Counted from the stretch's first letter, positions 1 through 6,605 are shown. The stretch is 33,879 bases of DNA from Collinsella sp. (GCA_018382295.1 JAGZQF010000016.1:1-33879), one strand, 5' to 3'. Notes: generated from the letters alone by a model not told the origin. Made by a program: numbers and translations.

Positions 1-94
1 GGATATGAAGGCTCACGTCGGCCACGGCGTCCTGCGCCTGGTCGCCGCGGCCGAAGCGCTTGGTGAGCCCGCGCGTCTCGAGCATGTAACCCAT
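1..94 (-). CDS. ABC transporter ATP-binding protein, N-terminus only (runs off the left edge)
   Basis: Reading leftward from an ATG at 94, 31 codons are open to the window edge. The translation begins MGYMLETRGLTKRFGRGDQ and continues to ADVSLHI, the classic first beta strands of an ABC ATPase before the Walker A loop, which lies outside the window. The Shine-Dalgarno AAAGGAC lies at 101-107, six bases from the ATG at 94; the second ATG at 85 is too far from it. The gene is divergent from the tetR fragment at 289, the usual arrangement of a drug-efflux ABC transporter and its repressor. Which transporter subfamily it belongs to cannot be told from 31 residues. Confidence 0.8.
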   Translation of the reverse strand, partial: MGYMLETRGLTKRFGRGDQAQDAVADVSLHI

Positions 95-115
95 GGGTTC
101 GTCCTTTCTCTTCCG

Positions 116-148
116 GGCGCGCGGGCCGAGTCGCCGTGCCCGCGCGCC
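116..148 (-). promoter_or_regulatory. GC-only hairpin in the leader of the ABC ATPase gene
   Basis: GGCGCGCGGGC (116-126) and GCCCGCGCGCC (138-148) form a perfect 11-bp stem with an 11-base loop. It ends nine bases upstream of the Shine-Dalgarno of the ABC gene on the minus strand. It is not followed by a T-run on either strand, so a leader or attenuator role is more likely than termination. Its function is inference. Confidence 0.45.
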
Positions 149-260
149 TTACTTTCGGGTTCACCATCCATGGTGGGGCGCGTTTCTAACGAAGCCGTAA
201 CGGCCGTTGGGCTCTTTTGGCGCCAGCCCTTCTCGACCCGTACGCCACTCATGGTATGTT

Positions 261-270
261 TATCGCGATA
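261..270. promoter_or_regulatory. Possible repressor operator between the ABC gene and the tetR remnant
   Basis: TATCGCGATA is a perfect 10-bp palindrome just ahead of the tetR Shine-Dalgarno (AAGGACGGAGG, 273-283) and beside a possible -10 TATGTT (255-260). TetR proteins bind such dyads in the shared promoter region of divergent transporter genes. If this was the operator, its own repressor is now lost from this locus. Confidence 0.35.
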
Positions 271-288
271 ACAAGGACGGAGGTGCCC

Positions 289-330
289 GTGGCACGCAAT
301 AAGTACCCGGAGGAGACGGTCGAGAAGATC
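289..330 (+). pseudogene. TetR-family regulator, N-terminal stub
   Basis: A GTG at 289, five bases after a strong Shine-Dalgarno, opens a frame reading VARNKYPEETVEKI. This is the standard start of TetR repressors, where it is normally followed by the helix-turn-helix (a LDVA..LF...G pattern). After codon 14 the similarity stops abruptly and the frame continues as GC-rich unrelated sequence. No helix-turn-helix or ligand-binding domain follows before the next gene. The neighbour is a divergent ABC ATPase, the expected target. The break point near 330 is where the toxin-bearing sequence begins. Confidence 0.6.
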
Positions 331-455
331 AGGGGTGACGGCCCAGCGAGTGTTATTTTGCGAGCTAGGCGCATCGAAAGCGACCTTTCGTGGTATAAAC
401 TACTTGCCGGAAGCCGCGGCTTTCAGAGTACGGCTTACGTGTACGTTTAACCTCC

Positions 456-537
456 GTGGGCGACGGGGTGCCGCAAGGCGTAGAATATCGCCCACCTGTA
501 GGGGCCTGCAGCGATGCGGGCCCCGCTTCGTATGAAG
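456..537 (+). ncRNA. Structured leader, candidate antitoxin RNA or attenuator of the ToxN-like gene
   Basis: Two adjacent hairpins lie directly upstream of the toxin-like gene. The first pairs GTGGGCGA (456-463) with TCGCCCAC (488-495), with an inner GCC-GCAA-GGC tetraloop stem (470-479). The second pairs GGGGCCTGC (501-509) with GCGGGCCCC (516-524; one U-G pair), and a small CTTC-GTAT-GAAG stem (526-537) touches the ribosome-binding site. In type III toxin-antitoxin loci an RNA of short repeats and a terminator hairpin precede the toxin gene. I see hairpins in that position but no clear tandem repeats, so the antitoxin assignment is inference; an attenuator is the alternative. Confidence 0.4.
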
Positions 538-549
538 GGGGCGTAACCG

Positions 550-999
550 ATGAAGATCGTATCCATCTCCCAGGACTTCTTCGACCTCGTCGATGGCGAC
601 CGTGAGCTCATGCTTAAGCACAATCGCCCCTGCATCGTGGTGGTGAGGCTGCGTTTCCGCGGAAAGCGCAGGGACTTCGCCGTGCCGCTGCGTTCCAACA
701 TCGCCCCTAACGTGCCCAAAGACCAGTACTTTGCGTTGCCACCCCGCCCCACGACGCGCCCCGGCTGCCGCCACGGCATCCACTACATCAAGATGTTCCC
801 CATAACCAAGGCCTACCAGCGCCGCTTCAGGACCGAGGGCTCGGCCTACTACGAGACGCTCCAGCGCATCATCGATGGCAACACCAAACGCATTGTCTCC
901 GAGTGCCAGGCATACCTCGACCGCTACGAGCGCGAGGGAAGGCCTCGCTTTGCCGTCGACATCGATCGCATCGTGGGGCTGCTGGAGGGCGAGAAGTAG
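550..999 (+). CDS. ToxN/AbiQ-like endoribonuclease toxin (candidate type III toxin)
   Basis: The 149-residue product is predicted soluble. Its order of motifs resembles ToxN/AbiQ proteins: MKIVSIS at the start, then RPCIVVV and FAVPLRS (family pattern RP.IGIV, then a strand ending in a PL.S motif), then GIHYIKMFPI (family pattern G.I.....MIPI), then a helix with YYETLQRIIDGN followed by a second helix. The length is slightly below the usual 150-180. ToxN proteins are RNases held inactive by a small structured RNA and act in plasmid stability and phage abortive infection. The Shine-Dalgarno AAGGGGG precedes the ATG by about 8 bases. The gene is flanked by hairpins on the left and a terminator on the right, as a self-contained unit. 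The assignment rests on remembered family motifs, not an alignment. Confidence 0.6.
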   Translation: MKIVSISQDFFDLVDGDRELMLKHNRPCIVVVRLRFRGKRRDFAVPLRSNIAPNVPKDQYFALPPRPTTRPGCRHGIHYIKMFPITKAYQRRFRTEGSAYYETLQRIIDGNTKRIVSECQAYLDRYEREGRPRFAVDIDRIVGLLEGEK

Positions 1000-1023
1000 G
1001 GCACCTCGGCTCAGTCTCGAGCC

Positions 1024-1046
1024 ATGCGGAGTCGCTCCGCATTTTT
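1024..1046 (+). terminator. Intrinsic terminator after the ToxN-like gene
   Basis: ATGCGGAG (1024-1031) and CTCCGCAT (1035-1042) form a perfect 8-bp stem with a three-base loop, running into a T-run (1042-1046). It lies 25 bases after the toxin stop codon. Confidence 0.85.
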
Positions 1047-1137
1047 GAACGCCGCGCGCCCCAAATACCCGAGAAACAGGCCATGAGGTGCGGCGGCGCA
1101 CTCGTGCCCGCTCGCAGCCATCTCCATCAGCGTCTAT

Positions 1138-1169
1138 GCGGCGTCAGCTTCAAGTGGAACTGACGCCGC
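1138..1169 (-). terminator. Hairpin downstream of yjdF
   Basis: GCGGCGTCAG (1138-1147) and CTGACGCCGC (1160-1169) make a perfect 10-bp stem. It starts about 35 bases beyond the yjdF stop on the minus strand. There is no good T-tail, so it is a probable but not certain terminator or 3' stabilising structure. Confidence 0.5.
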
Positions 1170-1203
1170 TGCTGTATATGGTTTGCCTTGCTGCGAATGG
1201 CGA

Positions 1204-1606
1204 TCAATGCCCACGATGCTTCTGCTTGCGCTTCAGCTTTCGCTGCTCGAAGCGCACCTCCGCCTCGTCCGCGCGACGCTGGCTTCTTGCTCGAGCCGAC
1301 TCCCGCTTCATTGCTTCCCGCTGTGCCGCGAGCGCCTGTTGTGCCTTGGTGCTCACCGCGGGCCGTTTAAGGGCTTTCGCTGCCTCGCGAGCGCGCCGCT
1401 TGGGGTTCTTCGCGGGCTTGCTCGCCTCGGTCGGATCGTGGCCGAAGAACGAGAGTTTCGCCCATTTGTTGACAACGAATCGCAGGATCTCCTCATTGGA
1501 CGGTTCTGCGCCGAAGACGATGCGGGCGGCGCCGTATCTGCCGTCCTCGACATGCTCCGCCAGCCCGACCCAAAATTGGCCGCCGTGATATGACGATGAG
1601 CAGCAA
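1204..1606 (-). pseudogene. yjdF: YjdF-family (DUF2992) protein, frameshifted close to its start
   Basis: The open frame matches YjdF proteins over nearly full length: GGQFWVGLAE, then the ARIVFGAEPSNEEIL segment, then a lysine/arginine-rich C-terminal half with STKAQQAL and ending KHRGH. Family members start about six residues before GGQFWVG. In this frame there is no start codon there; the only in-frame ATG (1695) lies inside the upstream gene and would add about 35 unrelated residues. In the neighbouring frame a TTG at 1606 gives LLLIVI, the expected hydrophobic first strand. A one-base indel near 1589-1596 would therefore restore the gene. yjdF genes are often under an azaaromatic-sensing riboswitch; I see none here, and the upstream gene ends only 25 bases away. 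Confidence 0.7.
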
Positions 1607-1630
1607 GTCGCTGATAGCCGCCCTGCGAAG

Positions 1631-2092
1631 CTAGTTGCCTTGTTCGCAGCCGGGTCGCAGGCCGCACTTACGCTCGAGCTCTGCCACGAGGGCATCGTTG
1701 TCGGTCACCGAGACGATGGCGTCGCCGTCGTAGGGCGCCTTGATATAGACGCGGTCGAGCGAATTGGCCGTCCCCGCCCAGAGCGTCCTGGTGCGCCGGA
1801 CGCCCCGCACGTGGGCGTAGGGTATCACCGAACGCATCCCAGCGTACACGACGACGAGGCGGTCGCCGTAGAGCTCGAGGCGGTTGCTGCGGACGGGTAG
1901 GGCGGCCAGGGCCACGAGGGCCGGGACGGGCAGCAGCGCGAGCCAGCCCCATAGGAGCGCGGGACTCGAGCTCAGGAAACACGCGATACACGCCGCGGAT
2001 AAACCGCCCGCCACAATCACCATGGCCGCTATGAACCACGGGTCTGTCCTGCCGGGAAACACCCGCTCCGGCCGCTCGCCCCTCTCACCCAT
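1631..2092 (-). CDS. PH-like domain membrane protein
   Basis: The 153-residue product starts at an ATG (2092) preceded by GGGAGGGGGG. Residues about 17-60 form two hydrophobic segments, followed by a compact beta-rich domain (SNRLELYGDRLVVVYAG, then VIPYAHVRGVRR, then DNDALVAELERK). This arrangement of two membrane spans and a cytosolic YdbS/YdbT-like PH domain is common in Actinobacteria and Firmicutes. Its role is unknown. The ATG overlaps the stop region of an arsR-like stub at 2085-2165, suggesting an original arsR-membrane protein pair like sdpR-sdpI. Confidence 0.7.
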   Translation of the reverse strand: MGERGERPERVFPGRTDPWFIAAMVIVAGGLSAACIACFLSSSPALLWGWLALLPVPALVALAALPVRSNRLELYGDRLVVVYAGMRSVIPYAHVRGVRRTRTLWAGTANSLDRVYIKAPYDGDAIVSVTDNDALVAELERKCGLRPGCEQGN

Positions 2093-2165
2093 TACGGCCC
2101 CCCTCCCGACGCCCTCCCTGGCGGAGCGTGGGGCCGGAGAGTGCCTTGAACCCGTCGCCGACCAT
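2085..2165 (-). pseudogene. ArsR-like regulator, 26-codon remnant
   Basis: From an ATG at 2165 with Shine-Dalgarno CGGAGG, 26 codons read MVGDGFKALSGPTLRQ and then GGRREGGRNG before a stop. FKALS.PTLRQ is the signature N-terminus of SdpR/ArsR repressors (FKALSDPTRR), and REGGRN resembles the segment that normally follows the first helices. The winged helix itself is missing, so it looks like an internal deletion. The stop overlaps the start of the PH-domain gene, so translational coupling survives even though the regulator does not. Confidence 0.5.
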
Positions 2166-2970
2166 CTCGCCCTCCGTTCTGTGGGTCTTCTGTAGTGGTG
2201 TGTACCCCCGACTGTTCGACGGATGTCGTACGATTGAAAGTTTTTCGAACTGTTTTTTAAGATGGGTGCGGCAGGATCGAGCAGATTGTTCGCGCGAGAG
2301 GCTCCCCGCCGCCGCGCCCGGTCTCGGGTTCGATGCATCGACATCCGTCTCAGGTGGTGTCTCCGCTGCGCGACATTGCAGGGGGCAAAGTCGAGATGCC
2401 ATGGGGCGCGCCGAGGCTTTGCCCGCGGGGCGAAGATTCTAGGGGTCCGACGTGGCCCAGAGGGGAGACGGACATGTAAGCGCTTATGACCGAGGAGCTG
2501 GCCGAGTGCCTGCCGCCGCTGTACGCGACCGAGGGAGGGGCGCTCGCCCTCGACCTCGCAAGCCCGGAAGGCGAGGGCCACCTTGACCTTTGGTGCTCGC
2601 TCACCATCAACCTCTCGGGCGGCCCCTTCGCCTCCACGTGGCTCATTCACGCTTGTGCCCGGCATCATGGACATGGGCGTCGCTAAGTCGCCCACTGTGG
2701 CGCAAGCCCCTGCCGGCTCAACGTTCGACGAGATAAACCGCATGTTCTCAAAGCTCGGCTTTATCGATTACAATTCACGCCTCGCGCAAGGGCCGTTCTA
2801 CTCCCCAAACCTAATCTGCCTGTCGCACGCATCGAGGCGACAGGGCGGCGTCTTCTCGCGTGAGTCAATTCCCGTTTTACTGGTGCGGATCCCAACATGC
2901 CCTTATGCATGTTGCTCCGCCGCTTTCGAAACTTCAAAACCATTCGATTTTCGAAACTGAGTGGGAATAA
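2166..2970. other. Gene-poor decayed interval
   Basis: No convincing full gene is present in about 800 bases. On the plus strand a frame from 2486 begins MTEELAECLPPLYATEG and dies within 67 codons. Another stretch (about 2727-2775) reads FDEINRMFSKLGFIDYN, resembling the winged-helix end of Crp/Fnr-type regulators, and then degenerates. A promoter-like TTGAAA-17/18-TAAGAT occurs near 2233-2262 on the plus strand with no gene to serve. I read this as the scar of several lost genes. Confidence 0.45.
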
Positions 2971-3047
2971 GTTATCGGTACGCTTTTTTTAAAATGTAAA
3001 AAAGCACCCCCATAACCGATAAAATGAACGCTGAGGAAAAGGGGTGC
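2971..3047 (+). promoter_or_regulatory. Nested inverted repeats ahead of the DUF4143 remnant
   Basis: Three dyads interleave. TTATCGGT (2972-2979) pairs with ACCGATAA (3015-3022). GCTTTTTT pairs with AAAAAAGC (about 2982-3005). GCACCCC (3004-3010) pairs with GGGGTGC (3041-3047). The first and third cannot form fully together with the second. They sit immediately upstream of what was the ATPase start, so operator or attenuator function is plausible; this is inference. Confidence 0.45.
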
Positions 3048-3357
3048 ATCTTGCGTATATACCGACGTGAAAATCTACCTCTATCTTGCATCGCGCGGGT
3101 ACGAGCTTTCTGCGGGCCGTATTGGGAAGCTCGAGTGTGACTTCATCGCTCGTAGGCGCAATGCTTACGCCTACATCCAGGTCTCTATGTCGATTGCCGA
3201 CAGAGGCGTCGAGGAGCGCGAGTACAGGCCGTTCGGCCGCATCAGGGATGGGTATTCGCGCTACTTGTTCACGCTTGATCCTCTATTGCAGGAGAGGGAT
3301 GGTGTCAGGCACCTTAACATGGCGTCGTTTATGCAAGATGGCGGTGATCTTATTTGA
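3024..3357 (+). pseudogene. AAA+ ATPase with DUF4143 domain, C-terminal fragment
   Basis: From 3067 the frame reads IYLYLASRGYELSAGRIG, then ECDFIARR, then AYIQVSMSIAD and RYLFTLD, and stops at 3357. This matches the C-terminal DUF4143 nuclease-like domain (pattern ..L..RGYEV..GK.G..EVDFIA......YIQVS). All of the P-loop ATPase part is missing. A short frame from ATG 3024 contains LRIYRR, resembling the usual first residues of these ATPases, but it is out of phase with the C-terminal part. An internal deletion of roughly 300 codons with a frameshift explains this. Confidence 0.65.
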
Positions 3358-3513
3358 GTGGTGGCCAGATCCCTTTGCTCCCAAGTGCGCAAACGGCGCG
3401 GGTATCAAATGAGGACCATTGCCTCGCGTAGAATCGACAGATTGAGAACTTGTTTTGATGTTGACAAGCTTTTGGCCAGTGACTCCTATTGCCGAGTGGG
3501 AATAGCGGAAATA

Positions 3514-3550
3514 ACAGTCTCCGGACCTTTTGGTTCGGAGACTGTCTTTT
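3514..3550 (+). terminator. Strong intrinsic terminator
   Basis: ACAGTCTCCG (3514-3523) and CGGAGACTGT (3536-3545) form a perfect 10-bp stem, followed by CTTTT. It lies about 155 bases after the DUF4143 fragment stop and probably ended that transcription unit. I see no gene in 3358-3513. Confidence 0.8.
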
Positions 3551-3604
3551 GTATTTCTACCCGAATAGGACTCCTCGCCAAAGCTCCTTTAGCAACGGGC
3601 GGCG

Positions 3605-3754
3605 TTATCGAACGTGCGTGTTTTCGTAGGCGCCTTTGATTTCTTCTGGCAAATCGTCGGGAATCAGCGCCTTCACTCTATTCTCATCGCCATTCTGAAT
3701 CGCCTGCTCGTAGCGTCAGCATTTGAACCCCAGCATATCCAGCGCACGGTTCAT
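3605..3754 (-). pseudogene. Small gene coupled to the sirtuin, interrupted by a stop
   Basis: An ATG at 3754 overlaps the sirtuin stop codon (ATGA). It reads MNRALDMLGFKC, then TGA, then continues in the same frame as RYEQAIQNGDENRVKALIP and DDLPEEIKGAYENTHVR before a TAA at 3605. The second part is charged and helix-rich and reads like real coding sequence. I do not recognise the family. The ATGA overlap indicates an original operon with the sirtuin. The missing linker and stop suggest a small deletion. Confidence 0.4.
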
Positions 3755-4140
3755 GTCCGCGCCGCCGAGAGCAGGGCGCCCAAATCGGCCCGAATCGCCT
3801 CCTCCTTGTTTCCGAGCTGCAACGGGGCCGAGTCGCCCGAGATGTTTACGCTCAGCAGGTGCGCATTCGGCAGCTTTGCGGTCATGCTCCAGAACGGGAG
3901 CGTGATGATGCCGGGGGTCATCTCGCCCACGCCAAGCTCCAGCAACAGCACGCGGCTACTACCGCGCTCGCGCACAAAGTGCTCATATCGTTCGAGACTC
4001 TCGCGCCATGCCGCGCCCTGCAGAAACGTGTCGTCGCGCATCCACGGCACAAGCTGCCAGCCGCAGTGCGGGCATCGGGGGACATCCTCGCTGCGGACCT
4101 CGAAGCCCGCACTGCTCACGTGGTTGTAATGATTGGCGTG
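3751..4140 (-). pseudogene. Sirtuin (SirTM-like), C-terminal fragment
   Basis: The frame contains PRCPHCGWQLVPWMRDD, the second half of a zinc finger. It is followed by RYEHFVRER, VLLLELGVGEMTPGIITLPFW and a final LPNAHLLSVNISGD region. These are the C-terminal features of macrodomain-linked sirtuins, NAD-dependent ADP-ribosyl transferases that act on lipoylated carrier proteins in oxidative-stress operons. The Rossmann N-terminus with the NAD motifs and the catalytic histidine, and the first zinc cysteine pair, are absent. Homology ends near 4140. It cannot be active. Confidence 0.7.
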
Positions 4141-4195
4141 AAGGCGGCCGTTGGAAAGAAACTCATTTCCGTGGGGAAGAAACTTCTCGGTGAGT

Positions 4196-4224
4196 AAAGC
4201 TCATCGGAGCGGGGATTGAGCTTT
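4196..4224. terminator. Possible terminator of the LPxTG protein gene
   Basis: AAAGCTCA (4196-4203) and TGAGCTTT (4217-4224) form a perfect 8-bp stem, 24 bases beyond the stop of the minus-strand surface protein. The T-tail is weak. Confidence 0.45.
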
Positions 4225-4247
4225 GTCTGCGGGGTACGAAATGCTGG

Positions 4248-5168
4248 CTAGCGGTTGCGACGCCTTGTTGCGGAAATGCCAACTGATGCAACTACGCCAC
4301 CGGCAACACTCAGGGCGACTGCCATCGCGCCGTTGTCGCCCGTCGCGGGTAGGGTGGTCCTGGCTGGTTTAACCGCCGCTACTGCCTTGGTGGAAACGGG
4401 GTTTGCCGCGGGTTTTTCTGCTTTGGGCTGCGGTGTGGGCTCGGGTTTGGTTTCCGGTTTGGGTTTGACCTCTGGGCTCGGCTTAACACTTGGATCGGGT
4501 TTGGAACCGCTCGTATCGGTTGCAATCAGGTGCACGTCGCTGTCGAAGACGTAACGGATGTAGTAATCGTGCCGCGTCTCGTGCATAATCCCCTGCCCGC
4601 TGTCGAAGTCACGATCAACGTGTGTGCCAAGGTGGGTTGAGCTGTTGAGGTTCAGCCTGTAAGGGATTTGGTCGTCGGCGTAACTGCCTGTAAAGACTAC
4701 GGTTGCTCTAACGTGATTGTCGATCATGGTCAGGGCAATAGAGACGCTGGCCTCTTTGGGGTTCTCGGTTTTTATAAGGCTTTCGGTATCGGTGTCGATC
4801 TTGAAGAGATGGACGGTGTCGTTAAGCCCGTAGATGAAGTCCTCGGGTTTGTCGGGAAAATCGTATACAAGAGCCTCGTTCTGGACCAACTCGAAAGCAG
4901 GGGGTAGCTCCAAATCGTAGTAATGATTGACGACGGGGGTTGCTGCGAGGCTGCCTTCCGCGTTGACTTCGTCGCAGGTGATGGGTGCTGCGACATCGGG
5001 TTCGGGCATTTCGGTCGCCAGTGCTGCGCAGGGTAGCAAAAGCTGCCCAGCCATAAGAACGCTTACTCCGAAGGCGACGACTCTGGCGCCTACATGAAGA
5101 TTGACGTTGCGGATAGACAGACCAGTGCGTTTGTTATGGGGTTGCGGTGCAACATGCTGTCCATACAT
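4248..5168 (-). CDS. LPxTG cell-wall-anchored surface protein
   Basis: This is a 306-residue protein. Residues about 27-52 form a signal peptide after a basic N-terminus (VVAFGVSVLMAGQLLLPCAALA). Residues about 60-215 are a beta-rich extracellular region with no recognised enzyme motif. Residues about 220-262 are a proline/lysine/glutamate repeat (KPDPSVKPSPEVKPKPETKP) of the wall-spanning kind. LPATG at about 273 is followed by a hydrophobic helix and the basic tail ATRRRNR, a complete sortase sorting signal. The ATG is preceded by AAGGAG at 7 bases. The gene stands alone, with no sortase nearby, so a housekeeping sortase elsewhere is implied. An adhesin or pilus-tip role is possible but not shown. 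Confidence 0.85.
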   Translation of the reverse strand: MYGQHVAPQPHNKRTGLSIRNVNLHVGARVVAFGVSVLMAGQLLLPCAALATEMPEPDVAAPITCDEVNAEGSLAATPVVNHYYDLELPPAFELVQNEALVYDFPDKPEDFIYGLNDTVHLFKIDTDTESLIKTENPKEASVSIALTMIDNHVRATVVFTGSYADDQIPYRLNLNSSTHLGTHVDRDFDSGQGIMHETRHDYYIRYVFDSDVHLIATDTSGSKPDPSVKPSPEVKPKPETKPEPTPQPKAEKPAANPVSTKAVAAVKPARTTLPATGDNGAMAVALSVAGGVVASVGISATRRRNR

Positions 5169-5488
5169 AAGGCGCTCCTTGTTCGTAGGCCGGTTTCCGT
5201 GGATCTATATTGCGCCTGCCCGATTCGGTCAGGATCATACACGCGAACGCTCACGCGAGCAGGAGAAAGCTCTAGTTAATTTTCCCACAGTCGACACTTT
5301 GCGGCCAACGATTTGCTGTTCAATTCTCGGTGAGAGAATCAAGACAGTCGAGGAGTTATCAGGCAATGAGATTGTGTCTAGAGAACACGAACGAGAGATG
5401 TCGTCTGCGGACGACTGAATAGCTCCATCTGTTTTGGTTACAACGAAATGTGTGCCGCGCGCCTGCGGCATGAAGGAGGGAGATTCTT
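5169..5488. other. Intergenic region without a recognised gene
   Basis: These 320 bases lie between divergent genes. A short plus-strand frame ending at 5418 contains ILGERIKTVEELSGNE and looks faintly coding, but I do not recognise it. A 6-bp stem GTCGTC-TGCG-GACGAC lies near 5400-5415. No clear promoter stands out. Confidence 0.4.
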
Positions 5489-6019
5489 ATGAATATCGTT
5501 GTGTTGAGCGGCAGCCCGCGCAAGGGCGCCAATACCGACACCATGGTCGAGACGTTTGCCGAGACCGCGCGTGAGGGCGGCCATGCGGTTGAGGTCGTCC
5601 GCGTTGCCAGCAAAAAGATCGCTGGTTGTCTGGGATGCCAGTACTGCTTTACCCATGAGGGCACTTGCGTGCAGAAGGATGACATGGCCAACGTGATCGA
5701 GTCGCTGAAAGGCGCCGATATGGTTGTCTTCGCCTCGCCCATCTACTGGTTTGATATCACTGCACAGGAGAAAGCCGCTATTGACCGCCTGTACGCCTTC
5801 GGTGCCACGGGCTTCCCGTTCACCAAGACGGCCCTTTTGCTCGATAGCCACAGCGAGGGCGTCTATGATGCGGCGATTGCTATGTACAGGGCCACATGCG
5901 CGTACTGCAAGTGGGAGGACCAGGGCATTGTCACCATTAGCGGCATGACCGAGCGCGACAGCATGGCCTCCTCGCCCAAGTTGGAAGAGGTGCGAGAGCT
6001 CGCTCGCAAGCTCGCCTAA
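5489..6019 (+). CDS. Flavodoxin-fold NAD(P)H/iron-sulfur flavoprotein (Isf-like)
   Basis: This is a 176-residue cytosolic protein starting at an ATG after GGAGGGAGA. VVLSGSPRKGANTD is the FMN phosphate-binding loop of the NADPH-dependent FMN reductase/flavodoxin_2 superfamily. The cysteine cluster CLGCQYC with a further GTC near residues 47-61 is typical of Isf-like proteins. In true Isf such cysteines bind a 4Fe-4S cluster, but in many relatives they do not. FASPIYWFDITAQEK is the family's flavin-ring segment. The expected role is two-electron reduction of quinones, nitro compounds or electron carriers in an anaerobe. It is transcribed alone and followed by a long inverted repeat. Confidence 0.85.
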   Translation: MNIVVLSGSPRKGANTDTMVETFAETAREGGHAVEVVRVASKKIAGCLGCQYCFTHEGTCVQKDDMANVIESLKGADMVVFASPIYWFDITAQEKAAIDRLYAFGATGFPFTKTALLLDSHSEGVYDAAIAMYRATCAYCKWEDQGIVTISGMTERDSMASSPKLEEVRELARKLA

Positions 6020-6029
6020 GGACAAGAAG

Positions 6030-6101
6030 AACGCATGGCAATCGGTGTTGGTGGAAAATGCTTGCTATCCTTACCAAGAGGAATGCTGATTGCCATGCGT
6101 T
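6030..6101. repeat. 72-bp element with perfect 14-bp terminal inverted repeats
   Basis: AACGCATGGCAATC (6030-6043) is exactly inverted as GATTGCCATGCGTT (6088-6101), with a 44-base centre that contains a shorter TTGGT/ACCAA pairing. It begins 10 bases after the flavoprotein stop. No T-run follows, and no clear target-site duplication flanks it. It may be a small non-autonomous mobile element, a REP-like unit, or an unusual terminator. Confidence 0.6.
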
Positions 6102-6128
6102 GATGCTTCCGCGGACAATTCCGGCGTG

Positions 6129-6595
6129 CTAAAATGCCTTCTCGTTCAAGAATTCCCTGAACGCGGGAATGTCAAAGCCAACGAGACCACGCCCGCGCTC
6201 TCCAATGACGCCGTCCTCCAGGAGGCGGCGTTTGTATTGGCTTGCGTAGTTGCTGGCGACGCCCATGCGTTTGGCTATCTCCGAGACCCTGCTGGGGCCA
6301 GAATCGGGCAGCATCGCGAGCAAAAACTCAATGTCTTTATCGGAAAGCTCCCGATAGGTCGTTTCGAGAGAAGCCCGACGTCATGCTTCTCGAGTTGCCT
6401 GAAGACGCCATTCATGCCCGTGCGCCAGTTACCCTGAGTCTCCTGAGCACATGTCCAATCGATGCCGACTGGCTCAATCTGAACGCCGCTTATGCACGCG
6501 CGAGACTATGAGAGGCGGCTATCTGCCGCTTCTTTGGTTCGCTCGATAATATCTTCGAGCATGCCTGGCATGGCGGAGACATTTGCTGCGATCCA
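6129..6595 (-). pseudogene. Archaeal-type AAA ATPase, remnant copy 1
   Basis: Three pieces of one ATPase family are readable. First comes WIAANVSAMPGMLEDIIE (from 6595), part of the P-loop domain after Walker A. Then, after a stop and in frame again, GVQIEPVGIDW and FRQLEKHDVGLL. Then, after a junction near 6365-6372 that changes frame, the C-terminal wing: YRELSDKDIEFLLAMLP, SRVSEIAKRMGVASNYASQY, RRLLEDGVIGERGRG. Walker A, Walker B and the middle of the protein are gone. The end is a winged helix-turn-helix, so the intact ancestor probably bound DNA. A similar but shorter remnant lies at 24018-24240. Confidence 0.7.
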
Positions 6596-6605
6596 TGGTG
6601 GCCCC

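Noticed and set aside
400..1101. 233-codon minus-strand frame covering the ToxN-like gene
   Set aside because: No ribosome-binding site, crosses two strong hairpins, and the plus-strand protein has family motifs.
2093..2743. N-terminal extension of the PH-domain protein to 370 residues
   Set aside because: The extension is arginine-rich nonsense; ATG 2092 has a strong ribosome-binding site and starts the recognisable protein.
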